This document shows, piece after piece, positions 20,301 to 34,294 of a DNA stretch of 64,000 nucleotides. The notes below the pieces were generated by a model. That model was not told where the DNA came from. It did not search any database and worked only from the letters and a program-made list of their open reading frames with translations. Numbering within the stretch: position 1 is the stretch's first letter; every line of letters begins with the position of its first letter. A program made the translations under genes and the position numbers. Source of the DNA: Aquila chrysaetos chrysaetos. Its lineage: Eukaryota; Chordata; Aves; Accipitriformes; Accipitridae. The stretch is taken from the NCBI RefSeq assembly GCF_900496995.4, contig NC_044009.1, forward strand, positions 51,090,505-51,154,504. Reading direction: 5' to 3'.

Positions 20301-23300
20301 GTGTCCAAAAACTTTTTCATAAATACAGCTATAGAATACCTAAGGCTATTCAATTCATCTTTTCAAGGGCAAAGGATTTTTTTCCTTTCTTTTTTGATTA
20401 AATTTTTTGAGAAAGGGAGCTGTCAGAACAAACTTTATAGTTTTTCCTTTGTTGAATTGACACTCTATAAAATTTTATTTTAGCAGATTTGATGCAAGGA
20501 AGAAAACGATAGACTACAAGTAGGGCACAGAAGAAAGTTGTAGGTTATTAAATCTTTTCAAGGAGAAAAGGAAGTAGTTCAGTGTGCTCACAGAGGTTCC
20601 TGTGTCAGCATTTGAGAAGCCTGGAAGAGATTATCTTCAGCCAACAGCAGGTAACGAAGGACAGGATGTGAAGGGAACACTGAACTACCAGCATGAAGGA
20701 AATTTGAGATATTAGCCTGTTTCAGAACTGGTTTTGCTTTAAGATGTCTTCTTGCTCTGCAGTTCTTGAGCTATAGTGTGAGAGAGAGAGTTTTGAGCAC
20801 ACAGATTAAAAAGTGAATGCTAGTGTCTTGAAATAGACATTTTAATAGGCTTTTGGCTTTTTTTTTTTTTTTTTGCATGAATTTATCATTAAGGAGAAAT
20901 TATAGCAATGCAACAGATAAATTGGAGCAATTTAACACTTCACACACCTGTTTGATTTTGGGGGGAGTTTTTCCTCCCCATACTGCTATCCGCATCCGTA
21001 TACATTTTAGTTAGAACTGGCTGCTGTGTTGAGGGCATGGGCAGTATTAATAGAATTAGTTAAGGGTCATTTGGCCAAAGGGTTCCTGTCATAATCTGTC
21101 AGCTCAGTTCTCTGTGGCAGGTGAGTTGGGTGTTTAGGCATGTGTATCGCTCCACCTGCGGCACTGGTATTCTGTTCTGCACCCCACTGAGATTTCTTAG
21201 CTGGATTTTAGTTTGTCTCCAGCAGTGAATTTGTCAAAAGGACATCAGCATTAAAGAAAAAATAAATATTAGCTGTCCTCCCAACCCTGTGAATTGGTAA
21301 TGCTTCTGGAACGTACACTAGAGAAAGTGGGGTGTGTACGTATTGAAGAGTGGAGCAGGTGGAGCCAGGTAAGCTGTGCTGAAGCTATCAAGTCTCTAAG
21401 ATCAGTCATGTCCTTGCCAGTTGAAACTTGTGTTAGGCTTGCATGTATCGTGAGCATAATCCTGTACTCGGATGCCATTCTCACAGAAAATTGCTTGTTA
21501 CTTTAGGTGCATGGGATTGGCCTGGCTAGGGCCTTTACTGATACTGACCCTCTCTGATAATGAGGGTTGGTGTCAGCATATAATAATGTCACAGCATATG
21601 CCTGTGCAAAGACACAAGTATGAACACGTATGGAGCCTGCTTGCAGAGCCCAATACTTTAGCAGTGCTGTCTGTAACCCAGACATGTATAGCTGTATCTT
21701 GCAGTTGTGCTGTATTGTTGCTAACTTTCTGAAGTTGTAACTGCTGTAGCAAGCCCGTGAGTTATTACACTGTGAAAGATTATGTTTGTCCTCCTTAAGC
21801 CCTCTTGCACGAGTGTTTGCCATCACCTTTTTTAAGCTAAGGTACAGCTTATTCAATTATGTTGGTCACTTTGGCCTTTTTCCAGCCAGTGCCAAACCTT
21901 GATTCTGCCACTGCGGGATGGGCTGCACCTGCTTGGGGCTGAACTGTTGTTTCAGCAGGTTACAACCAGAGATTTTGAGAGAATTACAGACAGCTTTCCA
22001 CCAACCCCTTCTGACTTGTAGGAGGCACTGACTCCTCTGAGAGGGGAGTTGTTATGGCAGGCTGGAGAACTCTGTAGTTTCTGTAGCTGGCAGTTGAAAC
22101 GAGATGAAATGATACGAATGCTTGAGAACTTTTAGAAAGAAAGTCTGTAATATGTGGAACTTTTCTGAGAGTATGCCACTTGTCCTTTGTCTAGCCAGGG
22201 AAATGAGAAATACAACAGCCTGAAAGCAGGTGAACATTATCCAGGCTGCAGTAGTTTGGCAATCAGACAAGTTTTGGGAACTTGTCATTTCTGCAGTCAT
22301 GGAGACGGTCGTTAAATATGTCACATTCAATATACAGTTTATTGAGCAGTTTACTGACAAATGATGAGTAGAACAAATGTATCTTGAGTGATAGCTGGTT
22401 TTGGAGAGGATAGTCTTCCCTGGGTTAATAGTGTTCATATCTGTTTGTGAAATTTCACTTGTGAAGATTACTGTCTGGTAATGCAGGTCTTAGTTAGCCA
22501 TATTAACTCTCTTCCAGTGACAAATATAACAAGGTTGCATTGGCAAAGTGTACAACTTCACACAGCTGGGAAGACCTACCAATGATTTATTTAGGTAAAT
22601 AAAGGTAGGCCTATACTTTCTGAACAATGTGATTTTTAAGAGGAATATTCCAGGGTTGTTTCAGAAGACTTTGCCCATTTTACACTTCAGTGACTACCAC
22701 AGAGTTCCTGGTATGGCCATGCTTTAATTACAAACCTTGCAGTTACAGCATGATGTGCATTTCAGACTTGAAGATAAAAACCTGCCATTCGAATGCTGTT
22801 AAGCCAGGGTGATCTGTGTTGCTGTGTCATGCTGTGCTCTGCACCGCAGAAAGTGTATGTGTAATTGTTTTAATCTGAAGTGGACAAGAGGTGCTGCTGT
22901 ACGCAGGCACATTTCAAACGGGTGCAACTGTCCAAGGATGGGATAGGTCCAGGTGAGCAAGGAAGGCTGTTTTCTGTTAGTATCTTTGCCTTGTGTGAAG
23001 ATCTATAAGGTGAAAATCCAGTGTGGTGATAAGGGGAATGTGCTGTTCTCTCGTATAGCCTTTGGTTTATTTTTTTATGCACTGGTATTGCAAACCCTTA
23101 GACCTTTTAATAATGACATGAGAAGTTTGGGTGCAGTTCCCTGATTCTTCTTCCAAAACTTAAAATGACATTGTATTTTTCCAAAAAGCCAGTTAAAATA
23201 TAAAGAAAGCATTAAACTTACCAAAAGTACCCAGAAAAGTATTCGGGTTTCTTGTCCACTGATAAGTTCATAGTTAGAACAGTATAGTAAAACAAAAATG

Positions 23301-26300
23301 GATGTAAAATTGGTGCCCTTGGAGAAATTCTACAAGGAGTCCAGAATAGTGACAACTTCTGCACTGAGCCTTCCACTAGATTTATATATTCTACAGCTCT
23401 TCTAGCACAGAAAAAGGGCCCAGATCAATGATATAATCTACCAATTTAGACCTTAGTTTCTATTTTTAAGTAAGTGATACCTTAAATTTTTGCCGTAGGG
23501 GTTTGGGAGCATCTTGTGAAAGAACATTTGTCCTCTGACCATTTTGGATTATAAAGCCAGAATAAATACGGAAGGGAGAGCATACCGAATTTCTAAAATA
23601 CCAATCTGTGGAGACCAAAAGGATTCTTTTTGTCTCCTAACTGAAAAATACTCTGATTCTTCCCTACCCCCAGCAGAAGGAATAAATGAACAAAGAGTTC
23701 AACTGAACTAAGACACTAACAGAAGCAGAAAAGGTGAAAAGCCACAACCAGTGAGGGAAGATGAAAAGGGGGGTCATAAATGATTTGTTGTGTGGTACAC
23801 AGGTTGTTAACGCTGTTAATGATTGAGCTGTTTATTGGGGATTACAAAGGGTTAGTAAACTACTCTGCTCGGGAATTTCACTGAATCTGACAGAAATGAG
23901 CAAAAGTTAAGGTTAGCAGGATGCCAAGCTAGGAGTCGGAGATTTGCCAGCAGAAGTCATTCTCCCTGCTGAAGCTCCCCCAGCCTGGGGAGGCTGCCCA
24001 GGGTGAGGAGACCAAACACAGATGGCTCCAGGGTCCTCCTTCGCTGAAGTCAGCGGCTGGACATATTCAGACTAACTGAGACGCTCCTCTGATGCTAATA
24101 ACTATATAGCACTATTAAGTTACCAGTGTGATAGAGTTACAAGGAGCGTGGAAGTTTACAGAAATATGCAGTAATACTTGCTAGACCTGTAAATCTAGTT
24201 TGGGGGTTGGGTATTTTTGGTTTTTGTTTTCTAGGGTTTTTTAATAAATGCAAACTTCCTAAATCAACTGATAATTATGTATTTGTTATTTGCCCTTGCT
24301 TTGAGTCCATCTTAGTTGCTACAGAGACGATCAGGAAAATAGTGTTACTAATCCCTTTTAATTCAGGACATCTAACTTTTTACTTACGTGATCCGTCATA
24401 ACTGTAAAGTTATAGTTTAAAAGCTGGAAGTCACCTCCCCTATTTTACCCCATCGTAATAAAGATTACAACTACCACTTACTCAGTTGCAGCTCTGTCGG
24501 CTTCTCTTCTGATTGTTCTTTAGGCTCACTGACTCAGATTCTTGGTTTGTGTCCCCACGGGTGGTGACCTTAAAGAGGACTCAGAGGAGTACTGTGACTT
24601 GTTCTGTGTTTTGTTTTGCTATTCCAGTCTGAAATCATACTGCTCCTGTTCATAAACCTATCATGCAGAATCTTATCATGAGGTCTATATTTAGAAATCA
24701 AGGAGGAACCTTTCAAACTCCCTGTAGTAGAGATGGGAAGAGGAGGAATATCCAGACTTGTCATTTCCCCACAGAAGAGGCTCTTCAGTTTCTGGAAATA
24801 TTTCTAGTGTTGTACAGCAGTATGATCAGCCTGTACTTGTGTTCATGTTTTAAGTAAACAAATACATATTTCTGATGTTTCTCCCAAAGTCATAGACTCA
24901 TCTTTACTCTTAATAGCTCTTGGACATGTTATTCTCAATGGTTGGCTGTAGAATAGACAATTGGAGTTCAGCTGATTCATACAGATCATGCAAAATGGTG
25001 AAAAGGTGCATTTAAGCGGTGCTAGGTTTCAGCATTAGAAAATTAGAGGAATAACGAGCAGATAGGAAAGCTGGAACATCTTGGCCATTGTAGGAATTGT
25101 AGGAATACTGTAACATATCAAATTACACACATACTCACACAGTTGTGCAAAAATCGTTAATCCAAACCATGTGTTTGTACATGATTTTATTTTACCTATT
25201 GATGATACGAAGTCTGGGGCAAAACATGTCTGTGAGTAAAACTATTGGCATATTCTAAATGGGAATTCAACCACAAGCGATGTATCAAGTTAGCATGATT
25301 TACATTAATTAGCAAAATTCATCAGCTGCCAATCAAACTACTCTGAGCTCCAGTTTTGGCTGTAAGTTTATGCTTACTGGGGCTAACCTGAGTATCGTAA
25401 CTCAAGTGAAGTAACTGTTAGCTGCTCACTGTTGCAGTAATTTGAGCTGACTCTTGCTGTGAAGGTGAGCGATTGCTTGCAAGGAAGCTCCTGATGCTTG
25501 AAAGTTGTTCCTGCAGCAAACTGTGACACTATTTGGTATGCATGCCCTCTGCTCTTGGCATGTTGTCTTCTGGGGCTGTTTTGCTTCTTCATAATGTAAT
25601 GTGCAGTATAGTAAATACAGAAGTGTAATGATACAGTGATGAATCCATCAGTTTAGGATAAATGTCCCTTTTTTGTTTTTTCTCAGAAATTGTTCCAAAA
25701 AATGATGTAAAACATTGCATTAAACCTTAGTGTACAAAAGCAGAGATCGATATGCTACTTTGCTGTGTAAGTTTAGGTTCATCAGTGAGCAGGATTTTGG
25801 AAAAATAGTACCTTCTCCCTTCCCCCAGAAAAACCGGAAATCTGCTTCTAAAAACTTCTGAAATTTTGCAGCTGGTTTTGGACACTGGGTAGAAGGGAAC
25901 GTGGATGTGGCTGAATTATCTCTAGCATTTCAGGGTATCCTTTAGGAATACCTCATGGTATAATTGTGTTCTGCAAAAGTCATAGTATCCATACTCATAA
26001 ATAATTTGTGCTTTTTCTGAACTGCCCTCCTTTAGAGCCTGCTTTGTTAGCAGTGAGTTTGGAATGAAACCTCACTTGATAAACTTGGGTTTAGTAGTTG
26101 ATGAGCAGCTAGGTTAGGAGCTGTCTCCTCTGTGAAGCAGCCTTTCTCCATCCGTCAGCTCTTAGGAAAAGCAGTCTCCGTGTTGTCATCCATGCGTCTC
26201 AAACCAGGCACTGCGGGTACCTCCTTGGTACTTCTCCTTGTAGCTGCCCTATATTCCTGGACATCCTCAGCCTTTTTTTTCCAGAAGACAGGCAAAACTT

Positions 26301-29300
26301 TTGGCATGTCTTGCCACTCAGCAGGGTGCAAGGAAGATGCCCCAGGCTGCCTCTGGACCTAGAAGAACATGCTGTGTTAGCATGTATCCAGGATAACTGA
26401 CCTTACGAGGTCACCCGAACACCTCCTGGGCTTCAGGGATCAAGCTGGAGAGTGTCTGTATTGTCCCAGTCATGGAGGAGATGAGTGATAGTATCACGTT
26501 TTCTTTTTTTTTTTACATGTGGATATTTACAGACAGTAGATTACTCGTATCTGCCTCTTTTCTGTACAGTGCAAGAAGTTTTTCTGGAATTAAAGTAGGT
26601 TGTCTCAATTTGGAATTTTTCCTTTTAGAAACAAACCCTTTTACTGCAAAAGAAATATTAGGGGAAAGTTTTTCTTAAATTGGCATGCATGTACAAAATG
26701 ATGGCTGGGTACCCACCCACAGTTTAAAAAATTCCTACTGGTGGTAGTACTGTTCAGAGACAGCAAAATAGTTGTGTAGAGATTATAAGTGTTAGAAAGT
26801 TGCTGTTGCCTGTTGTAGGAAACTGCAGAGAACGAATGCCTGACTTTAGATTAGAACTTGAACTGCAAACTACTGAGGAAGCAGGATGGAAGTTCTCCAG
26901 CCTACACTAGTATTTATTGCCCAGGATACATATTTGTGTTATTCTCTTTAAGAGACTCTGCAAGACTCTTTGTGTCTGAAGTTCACGTACCTCTTAGAAG
27001 TTTTTGATGTTCCCGATAGAGGATGATGAAGTGGGTTCTTCTGACTTGTGATGGCTGTAAATTCATAGGTAAAGAAGGCTTAGCTTTCCGTGTCCATCAG
27101 GCTTGCCTAAGGTGTTTGAAAAGACCTCTTCACGTGCATCTCGGTGAACACTAACATTACAGAAAACATGCCAGTGGGCTGTGCTCTGGCTTAACGAGGA
27201 ACACAGATACATTACAGGTGCTACACGGTATCCTGTCTGCATTACCTTTTCTTCTTGCCTTTACCTGTACAGGTGTCACAGGGCTGTGATACAGCCACCT
27301 GAGCCCCCTCCCTCCCTTTCCCCAGCACAGCCCAGATGCAAACATGGCACAGTGTTGTGGTTGGTAAATAACTTCACCTGTGAGCACCTTGAGTCATAAA
27401 GTAATATAACTGCCTGACAAGATAACATTTAGATCCTGACAAGACTTTTCGGTTACCTGTCGTGTGTTCAGTACTCTGTAACACACAAACACAGATTTGT
27501 CATAAAGACCCAACAGTTTGGAAAGGAAACAGTCATTGCAAGTGTATCTGGAAGATGAGTTTGTAAACCCAGAGAAGTTTTGTGCCAGAACCATTCTGAA
27601 ACTAAAGGTGTGGTGGCTGCTTTTTATTACCTGGTGTGTCTGATTCTTAACTGTAGCCATACTTCTAATTAAAAAAATAAAAAGTAGTTACTTGGTATCA
27701 TGCTGTGGTCCCTTACTAAGCTGGAAACATATGCCACTGGATAAATGACTGAATACAGACTTTTTCTAAGTACAGCTGACACTGAGATGAAGTATACCTG
27801 AGCAGGTTTCTCTTGTCTCTACAAGGAATAAAGTTGGAAGGATTTTACTGTTTAGTAGTTTGTTTATTTTCCTTTTGGAGGAAGAGTTCAGATGTGTTAA
27901 TGAAGTAATCCTCATTGATCCACCTTCTGGGTTTTATTAAATACCTTATGAAAATTCCTCTGGATCACTTACTTACCTAGAGCTGTCTTTTTAGAATGCT
28001 CAAATGAATACTGCCATCGTTACTGCAATTGAGCATCCTCACTCTCATGTACTGCCACTGCAAGTACTTCTTCAGTCTGTGTGGACAAGGATAGGTGCTG
28101 TTTTTATTATGAAGCATTTACTTGAAAACAGGCTTGTTCCCCATGTCTGCATATTGTCAGCTTGTTAACATGGCAGTTTCCTGTCAATCTGTCATACAAC
28201 TGTAATCTCAGATTTGGCCCATGTGAAATTTCTTCTGGCTGTCGTCGTAACCTGAGAGAGATGCCCCAGACAGACACAATTCTTAAGGCTTTGGTCTAAC
28301 AGCACATCAGCCCATTTGGGTTTTTTTTTTCCACGGTAGTATTAAGGTGACAGAACAAGTAAACGGGGAGAGCTTTGTCCCAAACAACCAATAAGGTCTT
28401 CAGAAACAGCAAAGTTGGCATTTCATTAATTTTCATTTTCCCTATATAAACTTACGCAACTTTAAAGGGAGAATAGGGCTTCTTCCCTGTTATCTTTCCT
28501 GCTCTTAGTTGCTTGACTTTCCTGGCCCAGAAACTTCAATGTTGTAGTAATACTTTAAAGAATGCCAAGATGCTTAAGCCCTTTCCTTAATGTTCATCAG
28601 TAACCAGTTCATCAGGAGGAGATAGCAATTACATGTTTCGTGCATGGGATCATTGCTGGGGATGGGAGAGAAGAAGAAGATAAAAAAGCTGCCAGTTAGT
28701 TTCTGCTTTTGTCGGTGCTCTTGCTAGTTCATGGAGAGTCTTGAAATAGGAAGAGAAAAGCTCTGACACGAGCCTTTAGGAGACAGATCTCCTGTTTTCA
28801 GCCGAGTGCTCAAGTGACTTTGTAAGAAGCAGGCTAGCTTGGAAATGCGTAGCTTGCCTTGTTCTGTGTTTGCCAGAAGTCCACCTCTGCTATGTTTCTG
28901 TGGGGTCTTGATTTCTTTAATGATCATCTGGCTATTGGGAGAAGAGGCGGCAACAGGTTTTCAGTTGTGGGCCTCAGAGGTGTGACTGTAGCATATTTAG
29001 GCATACTTGAACTAGCTTGGGTACAAAAAGCAGTAAACCTGCAGCAGAACAGGCTTCAACATGCTCTAGCTACTCTCACGGGCGCTTTTGCTGCTGCCTT
29101 TTTCATTGCTATTTGTACCCAAGCTGGTGAGATTAAAACTAGGTCATGTCTGTCTGTCTGCAGTTACACCCTTGTGTTAAGCAGTGTAGGCATACCTGAA
29201 GTTTGATTTCCTCTAACCCAGCGAGTCCTCCCTCTTCTCCTTCCCCACCCCACCCCAAAGAAGGGAGAGTAAATGCAAATCCAGGGAGTTAGATCAGAGA

Positions 29301-31440
29301 AAAAGGGTTTTTGCTGCTTTGAGAACACTAGAAATTTATTGCTGTGATTCTTCCTGAGTTTAGCAAGTAGAAGAAACAGCGCTTTCCTGGTTTTAGGAAA
29401 CTGGAAAATTAGCATGAGTGCATATGTTCATAAAATATTCAGTTACAAGATGTCAATTATGACATTATCTTAGCATAGGTAAATTTGGCTAAAAGCCTGA
29501 GCTGTCCTGTTTTATATGGCCAGGATTGTTCTATCCCTGCATGGACTTATCTGAAGACTCTGGGTGCAAATCCAAGCCTAAGAATGCATTTCTTATGCCC
29601 ACGTGTATAATCCACAGTAATTCTAGACTATGGTAATTATGTCCTAAAAAGAAAAAACATTTTTAGGCAAAAATAACTAAGTTGTACTGAAGTCCATTCA
29701 TATTCACAGTGGCAAATATCCAGACATCCTTCTTTTTGCCTACTTCCTTTCCCATCCTCCAGTCTGCACATTTGTTTTTTCTCCTTAAAGAAAATAAACT
29801 TTCACTTCCAGTTTCAAATGCATTTCTATTGCTGTAAATCTCAAAATAAGCAAATAGGAAGGGAAGACCTTTGGGTAAAAATCATAACCTAAAATGCAAC
29901 TGTCCTGTTTGGGGCATTCATTCGTTATTTGTAGCTTCAGTTTAAAATACACAAATACTTCCCCCCCACCCCTCCTCCCCGCTAAAGCTACTTCACGGAG
30001 GAAATGTCCGAACAGAGGTGTTTTATACCTGTATAGGGTTTTTTTTCTATGGAATTCAGTATAGCTGTAAGATATGTTTTAAGCAGATAGGACTTTTGAA
30101 AATGTATAGGTCTTTCAGGAATGCATAGTTCATGTTGTTGTAATTTTTCAACTTACCACAATCCAAACTTTGTTTTAGATAATGCTAGCCAGATGGGTTA
30201 TTGTTTTGTACACTAATATTTGTATTTAGGGTTTTTTAATGATTTGTACTAATACTGCTGAGGCAATATGCATTATGTAATAATGATTAAGGTGGGGTTT
30301 TTTTACTTCAGTTTTTTTGTTTGTTTTTCAATGTTAGTTATGGATCAGGTGTTACGAAGATTTGATTATTTTGTATTTTACTAGGAAAAAGGTTGCTTAA
30401 AAAAGGGTTTCTGGTATGCTTTGCAAGAAAGAAGAAGAGTAGTTTATACAAATGCAATAAATAAATAAATAAATCTAGAAAAATGTATGCAAGTACAATA
30501 CTGCAGGAAACATGAGACAGCATAAAACCAGCCTTCTTTGCAGAAATATTTGATCAAGTATTCTTCTCTGAGAAGTAAAATACAGATTAATAATTGTGAC
30601 AGTTGTCAACTTGTAAATATGATCAATTTTATAAGCCCAATTACAATTTATTTTCTTTGTAGATCATAATTTCAGATAAATATCACTAAAAGGCAATTCT
30701 GAGCTGAAGAGACAAAGGCAATTACATTCTACATTAATTTGTTTACCAGTGTCACATGGAATAAATCGACTGTAAGTTTTCATAAATTATCTAGATGTGC
30801 CAGTAGAGGAATAATTGTGTAGAATATTGGAATGGGGAAATCTGAATTCTTTTCTGTAGTCACGTGTTTAATTAAACATTATGTAAATGATACTTTATAT
30901 GACAAAAATCATACTGGCCAACTTATATTGGGATGCCAGGGCTGTCTTTTACATGCAAAAGCAAAAAATGGGAGGAAAGCAGGGGCAAGTGAGTAGAAGC
31001 TCTATGAGCAGAAGCTCAAAACCAGTACTTGCTTATTCCCTGTTTTCAGACAGTGGAACTTCTTGTGAGCATAAGCCCCATCCATGAAGGGGATACCTAT
31101 TGGCTTGAAATGATCAATTTTGAACTCTTTTGGCTTTAAAGATAACCTTTAAAATGTGAGCCAATGCAATGTAAAGCTTCTAGGAATACAAACAGAACCA
31201 TTGCTTCTGCTTCAAACCTCACTGAATGGAAAAGCAACAGCATAAAAAAAAATTGTAACAGTTTTGGGTTTTTTTTTTTCTTCTTCAAGGTACTGCAGGC
31301 AACATGAAAATTAAGACAAACATCTCAATTTTATATTGTTTGGACTATCTATGAGTAGGAATAGCAGCTTCATTTCCTCAGCTACTAATGCCTTTACTCT
31401 TCTAGATTTCATGATTTTTGCTACTGCTTTTAAGATAGAT
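17306..31440 (+). other. Intronic, no gene recognised
   Basis: About 14 kb of AT-rich intron with scattered T or A runs (for example 20859-20874) and (AATA)n at about 30459-30474. Longer ORFs, such as minus-strand 128 codons at 22438-22052 and 115 codons plus at 28859, show no family resemblance and no splice support. No mobile element was recognised. Confidence 0.55.
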
Positions 31441-31447
31441 GATAGTA

Positions 31448-31627
31448 TTGTAGAATATCCTGAGTTGGAAGGGACCCGTGAGGATCGAGTCCAACTCCTG
31501 ACTCCACACAGGGCAACCCAAAAGTTAAACCATGTATCTAAGAGCATTACCCAAACACTTCTTGAACACCGACAGACTTGGGGCTATGACCACTTCCCTG
31601 GGGAGCTTGCTCCAGTGCTTGACTGGA
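31448..31627 (-). mobile_element. CR1 LINE 3' fragment
   Basis: The plus strand reads as the complement of a CR1 3' end. TAGAATATCCTGAGTTGGAA is followed by GGGACCC, ATCGAGTCCAACTCCTG, CTCCACACAGG and CTTCTTGAAC, then CACTTCCCTGGGGAGC. This is the typical order of the 3' part of avian CR1. It is 5'-truncated, moderately diverged, and lacks any intact reverse-transcriptase frame. Confidence 0.88.
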
Positions 31628-31639
31628 ACAGATAAGGTA

Positions 31640-32135
31640 TTAGTTGCTAGTGTTGACCATAATACCTTGCTTGTAAGTATTTCTTACACTTAACTCTTTA
31701 GATCTTTTGTGTTCTCTACTGTATCTTTGGATGAAATGAGAAGCAGCTTCCATGTTTTTCATCATTTATAATAGGTTTCTCTTTGTTACCTGAAAAAATA
31801 CGGATAAAGGTTTATCCCTAGTGTTAGCTGTGAGAGCCAAACATGCTCGCTTTGTTCTTTTTTTTTATTTTTATTTTTAAACACAAATACAAGGTAGCAA
31901 CAGTGATTAAAGTCAGTTTTATGGATTTTCTTCCAGTTCCATCCTGATATGCTTACGTTGTTACCCTTTGCTTTAATTATTTTATTTTATGATACCTTCA
32001 GAGTACCTTATTTGTTCTTTATCTTTTATAGTTTGGTTGGGGTTGTTTTAACGATTTCAAAGCCCGATCTGTTGCTGCATCCTCATAGTGACTTAAAGAG
32101 TGAAAGAAAAAAATACGTCATTTGGCAAGTGACAG
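31640..32135 (+). other. Intronic, no gene recognised
   Basis: AT-rich spacer between the CR1 fragment and the MIR-like relic. Nothing recognisable is present. Confidence 0.6.
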
Positions 32136-32139
32136 CTGA

Positions 32140-32218
32140 GAGAGATTAAATAACTTGCTCAAGTCAGTGTCAGAGTTGGGATTAGAAGTCTGTTCCTGCT
32201 GTAGTCTCTGAACACTAG
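32140..32218 (+). mobile_element. MIR-family SINE relic (3' half)
   Basis: The order GAGAGATTAAATAACTTGCTC, then GTGTCAGAGTTGGGATTAGAA, then GTCTGTTCCTG and TCTGAACACTAG follows the 3' half of the MIR consensus as I remember it (GAGAGGTTAAGTAACTTGCCC, GGCAGAGCCGGGATT, CCACTA). A gap replaces the CACACAGCTAGTAAG part. Such ancient tRNA-derived SINEs are shared by amniotes and are rare and highly decayed in birds. Orientation is plus. Confidence 0.6.
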
Positions 32219-32219
32219 A

Positions 32220-34290
32220 TTATGTTGTTATTTCTGTCCTGAATTATAGTCCAATAAAAGAGATTTTAGGAGGTACTATGGTTAAGTTTGTATTCCTGGC
32301 GTTGTTCATATCTAATTTAATCTTTGAAGAGCAGGATTTATCACCCATGTCTAGCCACTGTACAATCATCCTTTGCTGTTCAGCAATTAAACTCTTTTTT
32401 TGGTATGTGTATGTAACAACTGTTTATAAAGATACCAGTTTAAGAAGATATTTAAGTAATTGTCATATACCTATTTTCACTTTGGGATTAGTTACATGAC
32501 TGAAGGAATGAATGTTGACTGCATGCAGTGAGAAATAAAATGCTGAAGAGAGGGGGCAAATGTTCTGAGCTCTCTTAAAACTTTCTGTTGATGTTCTAAT
32601 ACTGATATGGACAGGGAGTATAACCAGGCTACTGTCTTTCTAAGCTGTTAGTTGACATTGCATAGACCATAACTAGAAGATAAAGCCGCAAGAATATGAG
32701 CGTGTGGCTTAGATAAGCATTTCCAACTTTATTAGCAGTAGCAAGCCTCCGTCTATGCCACAGTCATGTGAGAGATTCATACTCTTTTGTTAGTGATTTG
32801 TGTGTACTGGGAAGAAGACGTCAGCAGAAGAAAGAAACGGGAACTTGTAGATTAATTTAGTGGGAATTTTGAAATGCATGTAGGAGGTACCATGCTGGTT
32901 TGTGGGTTTATCATATGTTGCATTCATGGATGAAATGGTGAACTTAGCATGTGAGAACTACCCTGTCAGAGCTAAAAGGACAAACATGAATGGGTCTAAT
33001 AAAGGTGAGGGTGAATTTTTGTTTGCAGTCTTTAAGTAGAACCATGAACCTGGACTCAGCACCATTTTAAATGAAGATGTTAGGCAAGTATGTATACTGT
33101 AATTATGCACATCACTGTATTAATGAGAGGAATTAAGAGCAAAAAAACATAAGGCTAACTTTTGCTGCTCATGGTCATTTTTGTGCTACAAATAGAGTAA
33201 GGAAGGACAATTCAGAAGACTTTTTTTTTTTTTTTCTTTTATTCAGTGGGCTCTAAATCTAAGGAAAAGAATTTCAAAGCAGAATACATTTTGCATGGTT
33301 GTCACGGTGCTGTCTAAATAATACCAGATATCAACATGGTTCGGAAAAAAAAAAATTACTCTCAAAGTAAGATTACTTAACATCTCTGGAAATTAATGCT
33401 TTAATGAATACTAATTTTTTGGTGCTTAGGATACTGAATTAAACTGCTGGTTTTTATTTTAACATGTTTTAAATATTGGTCTTTACTGAGTAAAAGTAAG
33501 CTTGTACACAAACAAGTACAAGTTAGCTAAAAAGATGAAAATATGAAATCAACAGTCTCAAAATATACGTTGGTCAATGCAGATCGTCAAAAAGAAAACC
33601 CCAACCCAAATCCATGTTTTTTTACTTTTTCAGCAGATAGAGAATTGGTAATTTTTTGAATGGACTTTGAGTTCGTCAGAAGAGTGAATGGTTGTCAGAT
33701 GAAGAACTTTAATCTCCACAGGTTTGTCTGCCTGCCTCTGAGAGCGGTACTAATTGTTACCTTACGGTAGATAATAAAACACATCTGTTCTTTAAAAAGA
33801 AAAAAGTTTTCTGCCCTTTCTTCAAGTCTTCAGAGTCAACTCATCCTTTACAAATATCTTTTATTATTTGGGTTTCCTCTTCTGTACATGTAAGTATTAC
33901 ACATGCTTATCCTAGCATGAGAATAACTTTAAAAAAAAAAAAAAAAATTATCATCTGGATGTATGGTGTCTGTGCCTCACCTAGAGGGCAGTGGGTCCCT
34001 GTCACATCTCCATGACTTCCGTAGGAATAGTGGAGCCTTCAGTTGGCCTTTGGAGAGGGACAGAAGTTCTTTCTCTTTGGTTCTTCTTGAAAGCCACTGC
34101 TGTTTGATCTGCAGCAATGGGAGCGTTTGTCAGGCTGTGAACAGCTATTTTTTTGTGGCCCTTTCTGATGTCCCAGTGGGCACGAGGAGAGAGGGCAGCG
34201 TGCAAGAGGAACGGTGTTCCGTGATGTTGGAGCCTCAGAAGAGTTAATGTGAGAGATAATGATGCAAATTCCTTCTGAACATTTTCCTCA
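32220..34290 (+). other. Intronic, no gene recognised
   Basis: AT-rich intron with a T-rich run at about 33221-33235 and an A-run at about 33931-33947. The plus-strand ORF at 33963-34247 (94 codons) has no recognised similarity. Confidence 0.6.
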
Positions 34291-34294
34291 ATGT

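Noticed and set aside
22052..22438. 128-codon minus-strand ORF, with a neighbouring 117-codon ORF at 21503-21856
   Set aside because: Serine/threonine-rich chance reading with no known domain. The two ORFs cannot be joined by convincing splice sites.
31336..31635. 99-codon plus-strand ORF
   Set aside because: Most of it reads through the reverse complement of a CR1 3' fragment.
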